DNA of 64,000 nucleotides from assembly GCA_902702965.1 (NCBI GenBank), contig CACRXP010000300.1:43821-107820 (forward strand). Reading direction: 5' to 3'. The position numbers and the translations under genes are program-made. This DNA is from Spirometra erinaceieuropaei. Its lineage: Eukaryota > Platyhelminthes > Cestoda > Diphyllobothriidea > Diphyllobothriidae. A model generated the notes under the pieces. It searched no databases and was not told where the DNA came from. It was given only the letters and a program-made list of their open reading frames with translations. Positions 31,210-44,675 of the stretch are shown here, in pieces. Numbering within the stretch: position 1 is the stretch's first letter; each line of letters begins with the position of its first letter.

Positions 31210-34200
31210 GGGGAGGGGGCGGGATCTAACGACGAACGAATGGCATTTCGAGTGAGAAAAAAGCCGGTAATTGTTCCTTACGAGGTTAATAATGAAAACG
31301 CTTACTGGTTGATTGTCGGTGGCAGTCTGCGGTCGAACTCACTCACTCATTCTCTCCTTTGATGCGCTGAAATCTGCAAAATCAGTCAGCCTTCAATCCC
31401 ATCCATGAGGCATCGTTGTGTCAATGGTTTCGACCTCCATCTCGCCGATTTAACATAGAATCATTCATAGTTTCAAACTTGCTGACGAAATGGTTGAGAA
31501 ATTAGAAATTGCATATTTAACTGGATCCCAGGCAGCCTCAGCTGGACGAAAGAAGGCCGCATGTTGCGCCAAAAATGACGTTAAAAACACATGCAACCCT
31601 GTGCCTTCTCAATGACCACTCCGCATAAAAACTTGTCAACATACGTTTGCAAGATATGGCCCAAAAACTGGAAGCAATGTCCTACGGTTTCCTTAATAAA
31701 AAGTTGCCTTTAGTTGGCAGCCGCAAAAACTGAAAGTGGACTAAATGAGCATCTTGCAGTGAACTGCACGCGTGGTAGTCGGCTGTTTTATTGGCTTACT
31801 AGGCGAAAGACCACTTTTGAAAGAGTGCCCCAACGCAGCATGCCAATGACCGCGTCCTATGCTTAGAGATGAGCTTAGCGTAAAAGAGAGACAGTAAGCC
31901 CGTCAAAAAAGATGGAAATGCAAATGCGGGAACTATTTCAGAAGCCAATTATAACTAAGTGGCATGACTTAATAATCGGCATCAACAGATGTAAAGATGT
32001 ATAGCATCTGCTGCAATTCGGAAGATCAAATATATGCTACAAACATACTCGAACGGAGTTACGCGACTGCACCTGGAGGTTAACAAGACCACGGTTCCAG
32101 AGCATTTGTTCGTGACGAGGAGGACATTGTTCTGGTGCAATTTACGAGATAGCTAGTCCGTTATATGTGATGCGGCCCCACACTCACTGAGCGGGCACAG
32201 CGTTAACATGCGCGTAATTTTTTTATACTGAGGTAGACTTGCGTCCGGTTGTCTCAGTCTCTCTGCTAGCGACAAGGTAAGGCCACATCTTAACTCCTAA
32301 TCAACCAGTCTTCGGAGAGAGGTTATTGGATCTCTCGTCAAACAGAGTTTACACGAAGGTCATGTCAAGGGGTCGTTACAATAAAGGCCTGGCTGTTCTG
32401 TCAGCATAAATTCACGACCACTGATGTGCCGCTACAGCTTCAAAGCGCATTTGATTGCTTATCTTCAGGGAGGTTAATCATTGAAACGGCAACCCTTCCT
32501 TACACACAGACATGTAAGTTGTTTGCTCGAGTCAAGCCGGCTTAATATGAAATTGTAGACAGCGTAGGACGTAACCTAGAGTCACTGCCTAATGCGTGTC
32601 AAACGCATGCACCACAATAGTAATGCGGACTCAATATAGTACGAATAATACATGGTGCCTGTTAGTGGCGAGGCTTGATTCCGTTTTGTTTCACAACGAC
32701 CAAAGCGGCTCTGAATCAAATTTGCCTATCTAGTGATAGGATGACCTTGCACGATCTTGTTCCTGCCCGGGCCCGATGGATAGACGAAGTTCGTCTGTAA
32801 TTCTCGAAGATAATTTCTAAATCGATATGAAATTACCAAAATGTAAGCATACTTTATTTGTACCACGGGAAAATTGCACACATCAAACTAAAAAGAGGTA
32901 TCGGTTATAGAAGTAAGTATGCGTAGTAGATAAATGGGTATTTTGCTTGAGGGTTAAAAATCGGTTACGGTTGACGACAGTAGTTGGAAAACGACATCGG
33001 CTTGCTCGCCCTTCCTACAATACGTAGCAGTCGGTTTTTCTTGGCTCTTTGATACGACACTCTGAGCTTGTAATTTAAAGCTAGGTACTTAACAGATCTT
33101 ATGATGAAAATAGGTTACTGGTCACTACCAAGTTCAGGCTGGCGTTGCAATTTATGCAGACCAAATGCTGAGGCAGTCAGAACCAGTAATTAAGGTTGAA
33201 TCGATAATGTAACTGGATAAGCGTCGAGAGTTTACTGGCGTCAACATAGTTTATTAATGAATGACGATAATAAAAGACTGGTAAAAAGCTAGTAATGAAG
33301 GAGGGGTAAATTAAGCCGGTTGTGTGATATAAATAGAAATTAACATCTCCGTCATAGCTTTTGCTGAATCTTCGAACTTTACCGTACTACTTACACTGCA
33401 GCGTCCTCCGTATGAATATTCATATTGTCACATATGTCACAATGTGAGAGAAAAACTCCTCTTCTGAATGGTTAACGCTTATTTTTTTTGCAATTCGCTA
33501 ACAAAACAATTTATGTACATAAATATACGTGTTGTACTTGGCATTGTTAATAAAGTTATTCCATATAAGAAGTCTGCAACCTTTTCACATTGTTTTTGAT
33601 TAAGCTTCAGCCAAACAAAAATTATATTTCTAACATTTACTGGCTAAACGCATACCACCGTTTGCAAATGTGATGTTTTGACATAGACGGTCGCTCGTAC
33701 ACCGATTTTTTTAAACGAATACAAAGAAATGGTCCTGCTCAACTCCTCGTGCGCTTCCGGTTCGAATTAAAATTAAACGAATCTTAAACTCGGAAAAGTT
33801 TCCGGAATGTGAACGTTAGGTTTTTTTAAAAATTAATTCGCTACGTTGATGAGATTTCTGTTAGCCGAGTAAAATACCGTGCTCAAGAATAAAAATCATA
33901 CCTGCCACAAGTATTTATGCAGCCTGTTAGGGCCGACACCAAATGCTGCGAATTTGTTTTACCTCCTTTTTCATTTACCGCTTTATATTGATCTCAAGGT
34001 GAAGGTCGACTTAAGTGAGCTTAAGGCCTTTGTAATCTGTTGGAAACGAAATGGGTTAAAGGAATAATTCATTTTCGAATAGGCTGGATGCTTAGCCTTA
34101 TCGTTTTATCAGCATTTCGTATTTATATCAAATTTAGGTTAAAATCTGGTTTTGGTTTTTGTGACCTGTTGTCGTCAACAAGTAAACCAACGTGTATGAA

Positions 34201-36590
34201 CTAAGTTTGAGGAAGAAACAGCCATCTACCTGATACAAATATTGATTTGTCGTTACCTTTTAGCATTCGCTTCTAGGGAAAGTGCGGCTTTGTTGTCTGT
34301 TGAATACTGTGAATAATTGGATTCGTAATTTCCAATTCGACTACCTTCTCCACATCCAGAAGTGGTCAGTTCTCATTGACATTTCTCAGAGAGTTGTGCA
34401 GGACACGGTACTGATCATCAAATATTTACCGTCAGATTTTTAATCTGCACACGAAATCGCGCACTTTTCTAAGAAGACTTAGTTATGGTCTGTCCTTCGA
34501 CTATCTAATTTGAGCTAATGATAAGTGTATAAAAAACCCGAATTTTGGGGAAAGTCTCACACTTAGAATAAGGGTTGCCTCTAACTACTATCCCAAGAGT
34601 TGAGATAATTCCTGGGGCTTGCACTCCCATGGATACAAAAACTATCGTGTTTGACAAATTGGTACCGATGACGTTTAACAAAATTTTCCTATTTTCCAGG
34701 TCCTCATAAAACCTCGCCGATCAGAACTTTCCTGTTTACTTTGCAAATTTAACTTGCCACATCTGGAATATCGGCTAGCAGTGTGGTACCATACCTCCTC
34801 TAATAAACTGAAGCCTAAACAGTTTGGTGGTAGGCAATAGGAGTTGTTTGTTCACCTTAAAACCTGTCATTCCAAACGCATGACAAAATCGTGCCTCCCT
34901 GCCCATTAGCATTGCGGGTTATCTGCAGATCTCAGTGAAACCGACAAAGGGAAATGCCAGCTGATAGAACTAATGGAGACAATGACCGTTTCTTCAAATG
35001 TGACCAGACACTTCCTTTCCATATGTATCCCCCCACCTCCCACCCCAACCATCGGTAAAGGATGTGGATTCGCTAAATACCCAGACAGGCGCTCGTTAAT
35101 CATACTCGACAGGAACAGACAACGAATTTGGAAATTCTTAGTGGCAGTTTTATGTGGTTTGGACAAAGTTGGGCATTACAACTATGCAAGCGCACAGCAC
35201 TCAAGGATCGGCGCGGTTCTGCGTGAGTGTAAAATAGAATTTTGTTCAACGATTAGGATTAGCCTACTCGATGTCACCAGTTGCTCGGGAAGTGAAATAC
35301 GTGGCTTTACATCCTCCGTATAGACCGATGTCTCAATGAATTCTTTCATTTCATAAAGAACAGATTCTCTTCATTTCAATGTTTCGGCTTCTGCGCTGCA
35401 ACTCTTCTTATTCATGTTTTCTGGTTTTGCTAGTTTTCTGGCTGCCGGTTGTTCTTTCAGTGTGAATTTATCTGACGCATCTTCATGGCTACGCAGCAAT
35501 TTCCAATTTGCTGTGCGTAGCTTTTTTTTGCTACATTCTACCGTTCACTCGCACAATTGTCTGCATCTTGTCATTTGCTGTTTCCTCCATTTCAGCAAAG
35601 TAAATGCTGAGATTTGCATCGAGTCTTTTAGCTACATGCCTATGCCAGTTTTCTGTTCGATGAGACCGTTTATTATTGAAAGGCGACATTTTAGAGGTCA
35701 CCTAGCAAATGTTGGTGTAGGAGGACGTCTCGAAGTTAACTATTTTCACTTTTTTCGGCTTTTTCCAATTTCAGGGGCTATCGGCCTTTCCAAAGGCCCT
35801 CTGTTATTCAAGGCTGCCGCAGACTCGTGGTTTTTGCACCCACCCCTTTATGTATGTCTATGACGGCGACTTGTCATTCGCTAGGCAGAGTGCTGCCAAG
35901 CGCAAAGAATTATGACGTGGAGTCAGACCACCTTCCAAAGTTTGGAATAATCGTCTGCACAGGAAAATAAGCTAATGGATATTCCCACGCTTGCTACTCA
36001 GTTCGAACGCCGATCCGAGGTTGTTCATCTTCTCTCTAAATATTGTGAACTGATCACCTGTTTAACTTCCAACTTTCTACTTCCCAATGTGTTGGCATTT
36101 AAGTTTGACCGACTTCTAGAGAGGATCCTTTCCTAACTGCGTTTGTAGTATATATTTCTTGATCGGCTTCCTGCATTTTCACAAATTCCCAGTTGGCGGA
36201 CGGCTAACCCGTTTAAGGCATTTGAGGGAGTAGAGTTTGGGTTGGGTGATGCTACTCTTTAGCGGTCTTCATGGCCCATTTGATAATTTGTACAAGCATT
36301 GTTGTCTGGCATAAAATTTGAAAGATAACTTGCAGCTTCCAATAAACGTCTTCATCTCTTCCTCTTCTTCTTCTTGTCATGATATGCTAATCCAACAAGA
36401 CTCGCCACTAGAAAGTGTCCTATGGATCGTGACCGAACATGTGCAGTATCTGTCCAAAGGCAGGAGATTTAATACTTTTCAGACTGGAAATTTTCAATCT
36501 TTTTTCCTCAAACACCGTTTTTTTTGGGGGGGGGAGGGCTAACTCTCTTTATACTTCATTTCTGATCACCATTTCGCTGGTTGACTGGAA
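31210..36590. other. Gene-free AT-rich region upstream of the GT61 gene
   Basis: No convincing exon, RNA gene or domain. A frame of 149 codons at 35414-35863 has no recognisable motif. The region should hold the GT61 promoter and any 5' untranslated exon, but no core element could be placed with confidence. Confidence 0.45.
32046..32294. mobile_element. Possible degenerate copy of the hAT-like element
   Basis: Left part GTTACGCGACTGCACCTGGA followed by GGTTAACAAG resembles the left end of 20332-20823, and GGCCACATCTTA resembles its right end. Interior not alignable by eye. Confidence 0.35.
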
Positions 36591-36597
36591 TAAAAAT

Positions 36598-39500
36598 AAT
36601 TTTTTATTAAAGTCCCGTCGGGGTCCCATCAAAGCAAGTAAAAATAAATTTACATGCAAATTTTAGGTGAGGTAGGCAGAATCTGTACAAAATGAAATTC
36701 ATAGTTTCTGAATCAGTAGTCCGTTGAGAAAATTGACTAGCGAGAGATGAAAAAAACCACTGAAAAATTTAAAAATGACTGGCTTAATTTTACAGGAGAA
36801 CAAAACCCTCGATAAAAAGTAATAACAGAAAAATGCGGGCAGGACTGGCCTGTATGTGGTGGTATATAACGGATTATAATCGGACATTATCAGGGCAGAA
36901 ATAAATGTCAGTCTGGATTCTAATCGGACATCGTCAGGGCAGAAATAAATGTCAGCCTTGAAGGGTACGTATGAGGGTCGGGCAGGACTGGTCAGCATGT
37001 GGTATTGTATACGGGATTCAGAACGGACAGCGTCAGGGCAGAATTGATACGCCGGATGAGATTATTCGCGTCAAAGATGACAGACGAGAGGAACCCAGAC
37101 GCGATTGGCCACAGTACGTTTCGAGCACAGCCGAGGAGTGTGGAAGGAGTTTATTTCAGTTTATTTGGTAAGGATAATAGGCAAAGCCTTTGAAAACCCT
37201 ACTACTAGTAGACGGCGAATACTGAGGATTCCGCCGTGAGCATCGACAGACCGCATGGGGTCGAAGTGCGGGAGATGACATCAAGAACCGCGAAAATCGT
37301 CGCTATGTGGGAGGAGTGATAGCAGTAGATTTAGAAACCAATTCAAAACAGGGTTCCCAAAGATATAATTGAGGGCTTCATATGGATCTACCACTAAGTC
37401 TTAGGAGGATCCTTCTCGAAGTCAAGAAGCTGGGAGTTCGGAATAAGGCCGTTAAAAGTGCCTTTATACTTTCCGGCGTAAAATATTTGCGTAATTTCGA
37501 CCTCAATACTGATAACTTAGACGATGAGCTAATTTCAGGTGGAAGATTATTACAAAGGAAGGCATATTTGGAAGCAAAAAAGAGGGAGCTCGTAGATGTA
37601 CTGCAAAGAGGCGGCGGAATCACCATGAGGGAGTCGCGCGTGGCATAGGACCGATCTCTGAAAGTGAGAGTGTCAATGAGCTGAAGAGTGGAGTTAGAGT
37701 TTATGTGAAAAAGGGAGCAAAGACCGACTTCGAGTCTTCTAACCCACAAAAACTTAATGTTCGCCGGCTCACATTTCTGAGTATAAGAAGTACCGGGTGC
37801 GACTTGAGAGAACAGTTTCCGGGTGAAAACCCTCTTTACATAATCGATCTCATAACGGACACAGGAGTTCATTATGTCAAAGAAAGGTCAGCAGTATTCG
37901 AGGACTGGAAGAACAAACATTTGATAAAGTCTTAATTTCATTTGCCGGAGGAAAAAAATTTTGCGATATGAATCCACGTATCTGCGCAGCTTTGGCAGAG
38001 ATTCTATCTGTATGTGGTGATAAAGCAAGTTTGTTTGTGTAAGTAAAACCTAGGTCCTCTATGGTGGACCAATCTGAGAGTGGGTTATTCTGAAAAATTA
38101 TGGGACCAGAAAGACACGAAGCTACACTTGTATGATGAAAACTCCATCTGCCATGTTAGACCCCATCTGCTTAAGCGTAGTTAATCGACAGTAATTTTTT
38201 TCAACACAAACGTTTGCGGCGACCTTAGAATATGGGTAAACACACTTGAGGTCATCGGCATAAGTAAAAGTTTTCAAATTTCTGACTTCAGTGGAAATAT
38301 CATTGATGTAAAGAAGGAAGAGTAGCGGACCCAGAACCGTCCCATAAAGTACGCCACTCGCGATCGAGTGAGGTGTCGAGTAGCTATTACCGACCATGAC
38401 TTTCTGATATAGGTTGGATAGATAGGACCTGATGAAGTCGAGTAGAGGAGGCCGGATGCCGAGAGCTTCCAATTTTACCAAATGACGTCTATGGGACTCC
38501 GTGTGGAAGGCTTTGCTATGATCAAAGTAGATAACTACCACTGACTGCTGGTCATTACGAAGAGAAGTGATTAGATTAAGAAATGCCAATTGGCAAGTTT
38601 CGCAGGATCGTTCAGGTACAAATCCATGCCGATTAGTGCTCATAAGCCGATTAGATAGACAAAAGTCCAGAATTCCATTAAAAACAATCTTTTCAAGAAG
38701 GTTTGCTAGAGACGGCGTTTTTTGCATGCCCCGATAGTTATTAACATGGGGCCGAGATCCAGACTTGAAGACGGGAATGATAATTGACGTTTGCCTTGTT
38801 CCAGGAAAGAAACATTTTGAAATATAAACCGAGAATAAATGACTAAGCAATATGGGAAGGTCGGGAGCTTGTTTAATAATCGAATTTGTAATTCCGTCCG
38901 CGAGTTTTTCAAACGACTTATGCGTTTCTTAATGAGATCTGAAGAGACATCGATTGTACTCAGTGTTCTACTTGAAAGTGAACGAAAGAAAGGGACTGGT
39001 TCAGACTCAATAATAAGGTCTTTTTCAAAGAAAGCAATAAACAAATCCGCCTCGACAGTGTAATCGATTAGGAAGATTTTGTTATCGTTTAACTGGGCTG
39101 GAAGTTCGTGACACGCTTAGAGGAGGACCGATGACGAAGATGCTAGCGACGGATTTGCCAGAGTTCGAAACACTGACGGCAAGTGATTCTCTTGGCCTGT
39201 CGCACGCTTGGAGAATCCTTGAGGCCATTTCGAAAATCTTTGTGATTCTAAGATGAACGGATAAGGAACTAGTGGATAGGTCACGCAGTTGGCGTCTTAA
39301 CTTTTTTAGTGTGTTGTGAGGAAAGAAAGGAACAGGGGAATCTGCAGAATAAGACTTCAGATATCTACGTGGCACAAACTCTAGGATAACCTTTGCAACA
39401 TTGGGAATGAAGTCACGAAGAATGGTTGCATCGCTACAGGAGAGGAAGCAACACAAATCCAATGATCTAATATAGTTATTTACTAAGTCGTTATCTACGC

Positions 39501-39835
39501 AATCGTAGTTAATGTAAGTCCAAACGGTGCTGGTCTTTTTTTGAAAAGGCAAACAGTAGGCAACAATGAATTAATACGTGGTCACTGTCAAAGAGGTCCT
39601 TTTTGAAAGCAACAAAAAGAGAGGAAATGTCATTGGTAAAGATGAGATCGAAAGTGTGATTTTCTCTTGCTGGAGAGCGCACCAGTTGGGACCAGTTAAA
39701 AATATAGACAAGATCTTGGAAGGGCTGGAACCTAGGTGGACAGATATTGAAAACTCAGTCTATTACAGGGAAGATAAAATCCCCAGTGATTATTTTAACA
39801 TTGAAAGCAGCTTCTGAAATTAATTTAAAGATTTC
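36598..39835 (-). pseudogene. CR1/Jockey-type LINE ORF2, 5'-truncated and frameshifted
   Basis: Reading the minus strand: the endonuclease C-terminus is at about 39830-39540 ('ENHTFDLIFTNDISSLFVA', 'DSDHVLIHCCL'), then a linker. The reverse transcriptase lies in a 242-codon open stretch (38850-38122) with 'VNNYRGMQKTPSLANLLEKI', 'HGFVPERSC', 'YFDHSKAFHT', 'GTVLGPLLFLLYINDIS' and catalytic 'FTYADDLK'. After a frameshift at ~38120 the C-terminus runs to a stop at 37378 ('LTFRDRSYATRDSLMVIPPP', 'NNLPPEISSSSKLSVLRSKL'). The 3' untranslated region continues to ~36598, ending in an A/T-rich tail. Reverse transcription by target priming is the family's mechanism. The copy is fairly young: most frames are open over hundreds of bases. 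Confidence 0.85.
36838..37042. repeat. Short tandem repeat in LINE 3' region
   Basis: Units of about 45-70 bp sharing 'AATCGGACATNNTCAGGGCA' followed by GAAATAAATGTCAG; three recognisable copies (near 36870, 36920 and 37020). Confidence 0.7.
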
Positions 39836-39884
39836 AAAGTGTTGTGAATCATCATTGGCTGAAGAATTTGGGTTTTTACTTCTC

Positions 39885-40097
39885 CTGTAAAATTAATTCG
39901 ATCATTTTTAAATTTTCATGAGGAACTTTTTTCACCCCTCGCTAATCATTTTACTTAACGGACTACTAATTCAAAACCTATGAATTGCACTTTGTACAGA
40001 TTTTGCCTACCCCGTCTAAAATTCACATGTAAATTTATTTTTACTTGCTTTGATGGAACCCCGACGGGCCTTTAATAAAAAGTATTATTATTATTAC
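39885..40097 (+). mobile_element. LINE 3' end in opposite orientation (same family as 36598-39835)
   Basis: The reverse complement of this segment matches 36600-36800 closely (shared blocks include CAAAGCAAGTAAAAATAAAT, TTACATG and GTAGTCCGTT). It ends in TTTAATAAAAAG plus a TTA repeat, the microsatellite tail of the element. Confidence 0.8.
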
Positions 40098-40342
40098 TTT
40101 AAATACAGTGAATAATTGCCGTTCTTTGCGCAGGGGGAATAACAGATGCAAAGCAGAAGTTTCCCGTGAATGAGGAGATATCCAGGTAATAGAGAGAGTG
40201 CCTAAGATAGGATGTAAGATAAAAAAGCTAACCGCCCCCCACGCCTAGTTGTGGGGTTTTGGCGTTAAAAATCGAATTCATCTATAAGAAAAGCAGAGTC
40301 AGGAATTAGAGAATGGGTCAAAGTTTATGTTGCGCACGTAAT

Positions 40343-40382
40343 AATTTCGATAGACATTCCATGAATTAACTCACCTACTGTA
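40343..40382. mobile_element. MITE subfamily 1 right tip (remnant)
   Basis: AATTTCGATAGACATTCCAT followed by GAATTAACTCACCTACTGTA resembles the right terminus of subfamily 1. It is the only MITE trace found outside the GT61 gene. Confidence 0.6.
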
Positions 40383-43300
40383 TGCGCATCCACCACAAGG
40401 CTCATCAGTGTAGCTCACACTTTTAACGGTTATTACGCCTTTGACACTCTTTGCTGGTCGTTGGCTGGGGGCGCAGATAGAGCGAGCGCAGATTCTGGAT
40501 GCGAAGGACATCTCACCAGTCTCGTCTTCTAACGAGGTGCGGGCGCCGGTCTTACCATTGCAGTTAGATCTCTGAGACTCCTTAAACTTCGAAATGAGAG
40601 AACAGGTATATTTTTGCTTTCGAGGTTATAACAAATACGTCGGGTTGTATATGACGAATCGAAGTGAGCATTAAAAACTCAGTGAGCGAAATTACTTAAA
40701 ATCTGATAACCTGTATGGTGTTTAATCAGAAACGACTCAGCTGTTTGCAAATCACGTAAGACTTCAATCACTTCCAGCCCTGAAGGGTTTTGAGCGATTG
40801 TTTTCCTAAAGTGTAAATAACCGCAAGTTGACTGCATAATCAGTTGAACCGTACTGACAAACAAATTCCACTTGACTCAGTTTCCTGAGGAATTTCGACG
40901 AGTGAAAAAAAAGTCCAAAAATGCACAAAGAAATTCTGAAGTGCTGTTCCAATGTCAATAACAGAGACGGTAACTGTGAAGTGGTAACCAAGTCGAAGGA
41001 GTCACAATTGCAGCGCAGAATAATTCGTTGTACTCAGTCGAACTTCGTAACGAACAAATGTTTTGTGCAGAAGTGTCACGAAGCGGAATTTTCCTCGAGA
41101 GTTTGATTGACAGGGCGCGTTTCCCGTTTTTATAGATTTTTGAAAGGACTTATAACAGGGAGTGATCTAAATAAGACAGAAAACCGGGTTTTCAAAGTTA
41201 AAAGCCTAGGGGTTGATAAAAATGTAATCTACAGGGTCGATGACCTGAGTGTTGAAGGAAACAAAGACATCAAAGTCTAAAGACTAATGTGGGCGTAGGT
41301 TTTCTCGCTTAAAATCGTCGCATAAAAGAATAAAACGCGTATTACCAAACCCTAGAAAGGGTTTCTTGAAAAACTCACATTGACTTCAACGTGCAGATTG
41401 TCTGAGGCACGTATGGATTGCTTGTAGGAGACAAGTCAGTTCACGCTCGTCAACTAACGTGAACCTCAAAAGTCGGCGGATTCTTTTGAACGCTTCTATC
41501 TCCCGGACCTGTTTACCTTGGAGATTTTTAACATTTCTACTTAAGAGAGCAAGTGCTGTTTACTTTTATTGTCCTTTTTCGTCACGGCAAACTCTTTTAT
41601 CTCCTTTATTTACTGCTTCATCTATTTTGTCTGCTTTGGACTATCTCCTCTTTAGTCGCTTTTCCTTATCTTGTTATGCTTTACCCGTACAGCATCCCTG
41701 TTTTCAATGTCTTAAATGTTACTTCCGCCTTGTGCACGCTGAATTTCAGTCTTCATACGAAGTTTTTTATACGAAAATTGTGTTATCTTTCTCTGCCATT
41801 AATACTTGTGTCCATGTTTTCCAGCCTACCACCATGTACTAAAGGGCTTATCGTGGATTTATAGTAGTTAAGATTTTATCAGAAGAACGAGGGACTACTT
41901 ATGAGGTTTACTTCTCTTGAATGCTCACGTGTTTTTTACGATTCATTTTGTTACAATTTTATTCACTTCTTTCCTATTCTCGGGGTTTTGGTTGCGAATT
42001 GAGAAGTTGGTGCTTATGTCTGTCCGATAGTAGCCGTCACAGCATTTCTGGTCTAAGTGGAAAGGTGGCGTTTTTGGTACATACATTTTTCTTTTAAACG
42101 GTCTAGAGGTTGCATACGCAGCGCTCATGTAATGACATACGTAATTTCTATCTAATTAAGAATACCGTCCAATATATGCCACGGACTAGCCAGTGGTTGC
42201 TAGACACTCCAACCCATACTTACGAGTTGCGTGTCAGGCGCGACCAAGTGTGTTATCAAGCTGGGCAGTCGTCTGGTGTCTTGTAATGAGACAGCGGAGA
42301 ACCTTGAACTTTAATATCGACAAGTGCGTTAACTACTCGCACAAAACTGTGTTGCCTCATGATCAGCCGGTAAGATAGTTAGCCACAGACTCACAGCAGA
42401 AATAAGTGTCTGCTAATGCGCTGTTATCAAGCCTGAGCTCCAAAACCGGCCAGGAAATTGGAACTGTGCTGTCGCGCAACGATATACGGGTGAATGCAGA
42501 TACCATCTCGAGATATGCGAACTGCACAGCACTTGTAGTAGGCTCCCCTCATATACCACACATACCATTTAGGAGTAATTACTCCTGCACCCGTGCTTGT
42601 CTTTTAAAGAGATCAGCATCCAATTCTGGAACTGATGACTAAAATATCTAGCTGAGTTTAGAGGGCTGGGCTGAGTGCCAGAGGGTCACGACAGTTTCGC
42701 GCATGTCATCATTGAGATCACTATCGATTTCTCCGAAACAACGTTAGAAGTAGATCTTAGGACCAGAAATGTGTTCTAGGTCTGCATTTATCGCGTCCAA
42801 CTATAGCTCAAGTTGTCGGCCTTGACAATGAGCCATCGATGACCTGATTCATATACTTATGAAAGGCCACTTTACTTATACGTTTGTTGTCTCCATTTTC
42901 TCAACATTAACTCCCGCCAGCACGATGGGGGTATGAGCAATAGGTGATTGACAAACTACTTATCTGCTAGTCATTTCCGCCACTGGAATGACCCCTGTGG
43001 TACCAGTGAATCTCCGGACAGTCAATTTGTAGGCATTATTTCGAATACGGCATTCGGAAGAACCCAAGATATCACCGTTGACGGCTGGCTGTTGGACACC
43101 AGCACATTTTTTCAGTACAATTACAAGCACAATTAAGCAAAAATCGTCTCCACAGATTGGGACGACACTGTTGTTACGCGATCATATGGAAGCGCAACAG
43201 ACCACTACCGTTGCACAAGCCCTTTTGACTTTGTCGTCCTCTTGAGTTGTTTCTGCTTGTGTTACCACTCATGGATAAGAAGTACTCAGTGCAGTTTCGA

Positions 43301-43494
43301 TCTCGGTGATTATATGCAGATCAGGACTTCTTTCGCTGAACCATCAGTCACTCACCATCAGCCCACTCTCGTCATTTTCATGGACTCTGCCTCCGAAATC
43401 GACGCTTTGCCTTGGAATTTATTGTAATTGGTCATGCTGTATTGTGAGAAACCATCGAAGTTATTTCGGTTGAATTAAACACACACGAGTACGG

Positions 43495-43630
43495 AAATAA
43501 AATTTTCCCTCGTGTAAGTGACACGGTGAGAGACTTTTCTGCCATTATATGCGACGTCCATCAGGGCTGTGTTCTCTCACCGGCTCCACACGTGCTTTTC
43601 AATGCATTGGCAAACCACGCTATTGCCTTA
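43495..43630 (+). pseudogene. Reverse transcriptase fragment (low confidence)
   Basis: Translates in one frame to 'FSAIICDVHQGCVLSPAPHV' followed by 'LFNALANHAI', resembling the 'GVRQGCVLSPLLFN' motif of LINE reverse transcriptases. Too short for clade assignment. Confidence 0.4.
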
Positions 43631-44236
43631 GTAACTCTTGCTCCGTGTATTATGGAATCTTGACTACGTTGGCAAAGTTGTGATCCTTTCCCCTTGGAGA
43701 GATGCAGCATACGCGAAAAGGCCTATTCCCGCCACCCTCCTGACAGTATGAATAAAGCATATTTCTATTCGTTCAATTTTATCTCCAAATATCAGTCGTT
43801 GTACCCGAAAGTCTCGTCGAAATTCCACCCAGTTACCTTCCTTCTTTTTCACTGAGCCTGTGACCGTGCCATTGATCCTTGTCGGTGCTACGTTGGATAG
43901 TGCTGTTTTTATTTTTACAAGGCTAGCTTTAGCCGACTCCGCGCAGTTAATACGACAAAACATGAGAACGTGTACACTGACTTCGTAAAGTACGTTAGTG
44001 AACGATTTGACAGCGGCTTGTGTCGTATGTAAAAAGCCAGAAGGAACGGTCCATCAGGGCGTTTTGGTGTCTTAACCGACCGATAGGGTATTACGAAGTC
44101 GTCAAATCAGCGAGTAGTGGACTCAGGGGAAAAGGATCATATATTAACGAAATAAGGGTTCTCAACGCATTGGCGGAATAAGTAATGAGATGAAATTCGC
44201 ATGCATTTTAGACATCCTCTGGAATAACTGAAACCA

Positions 44237-44554
44237 ATGGCGACGAGAAATCCATCTCCTCCACGTGATGCAAGTGGATCGTCAACACCCCCGGTCGCAG
44301 ACAATATTGGCGAGACCGCGTACAGCAAAATGTGGCTCTATTCGCTCATTTTGAGGGTCCTAAAGTTTCTTCAGGCGGAGCCTGGAGATCCTGATACAAT
44401 TTTATCCGATTCTATTGACAGCGAACTGGAGGAGGAACTGTGTTGCCTCTGGGACATAACTGTGAACCGGGAGGTTTTGCCTCACCTTCGTGAGTTCCGT
44501 CTCGTTCCTGTCTTCTCCGGCGCCGTGGCCCGTGTTCTCTGTCCGCGCCTAACA
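44237..44554 (+). CDS. SAAL1: SAAL1 orthologue, exon 1
   Basis: Start ATG at 44237. The N-terminus 'RNPSPPRD', then 'IGETAYSKMWLYSLILRVLK' and 'ELEEELCCLWDITVNREVLP' followed by 'HLREF' and 'VLCPRL', matches human SAAL1 blocks 'RNPSPP', 'IGSTVYSKHWL', 'EEMENEICRVWDMSMDEDVA', 'LFLQEF' and 'SKCPRLRE' in order. SAAL1 is an armadillo/HEAT-like nuclear protein linked to cell proliferation in vertebrates; its biochemical role is not well defined. Donor ACA|GTTAGT, phase 0. The gene continues in the plus direction to 55149. Assembled exons give about 460 residues or slightly more, close to the human 474. Confidence 0.85.
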
Positions 44555-44595
44555 GTTAGTTTGCCTCACCGACCTTCTCAACTCTCACCTTCCAG

Positions 44596-44675
44596 GAGAT
44601 TTCTTTGGGCATCTTGGCCAATCTGGCTCTCGACGAAAGCGAGTGCACCCAAATGACCGAAGAGCCGGCTTTCAT
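44596..44675 (+). CDS. SAAL1: SAAL1 exon 2
   Basis: Acceptor CTCTCACCTTCCAG, donor TTCAT|GTAAGG (phase 0 to 2). Encodes 'EISLGILANLALDESECTQM' and 'TEEPAF', matching the human 'EICVGILGNMACFQEIC' segment directly after CPRL. Confidence 0.85.

Larger units (their letters stand above)
40098..44236. other. Intergenic region upstream of SAAL1, no gene seen
   Basis: Many short open frames, none with a recognisable motif. A MITE tip and a small reverse transcriptase fragment inside it are listed separately. Confidence 0.45.

Noticed and set aside
35414..35863. 149-codon plus-strand frame upstream of the LINE
   Set aside because: Phe/Ser/Leu-rich translation of pyrimidine-rich DNA without any motif; probably chance.
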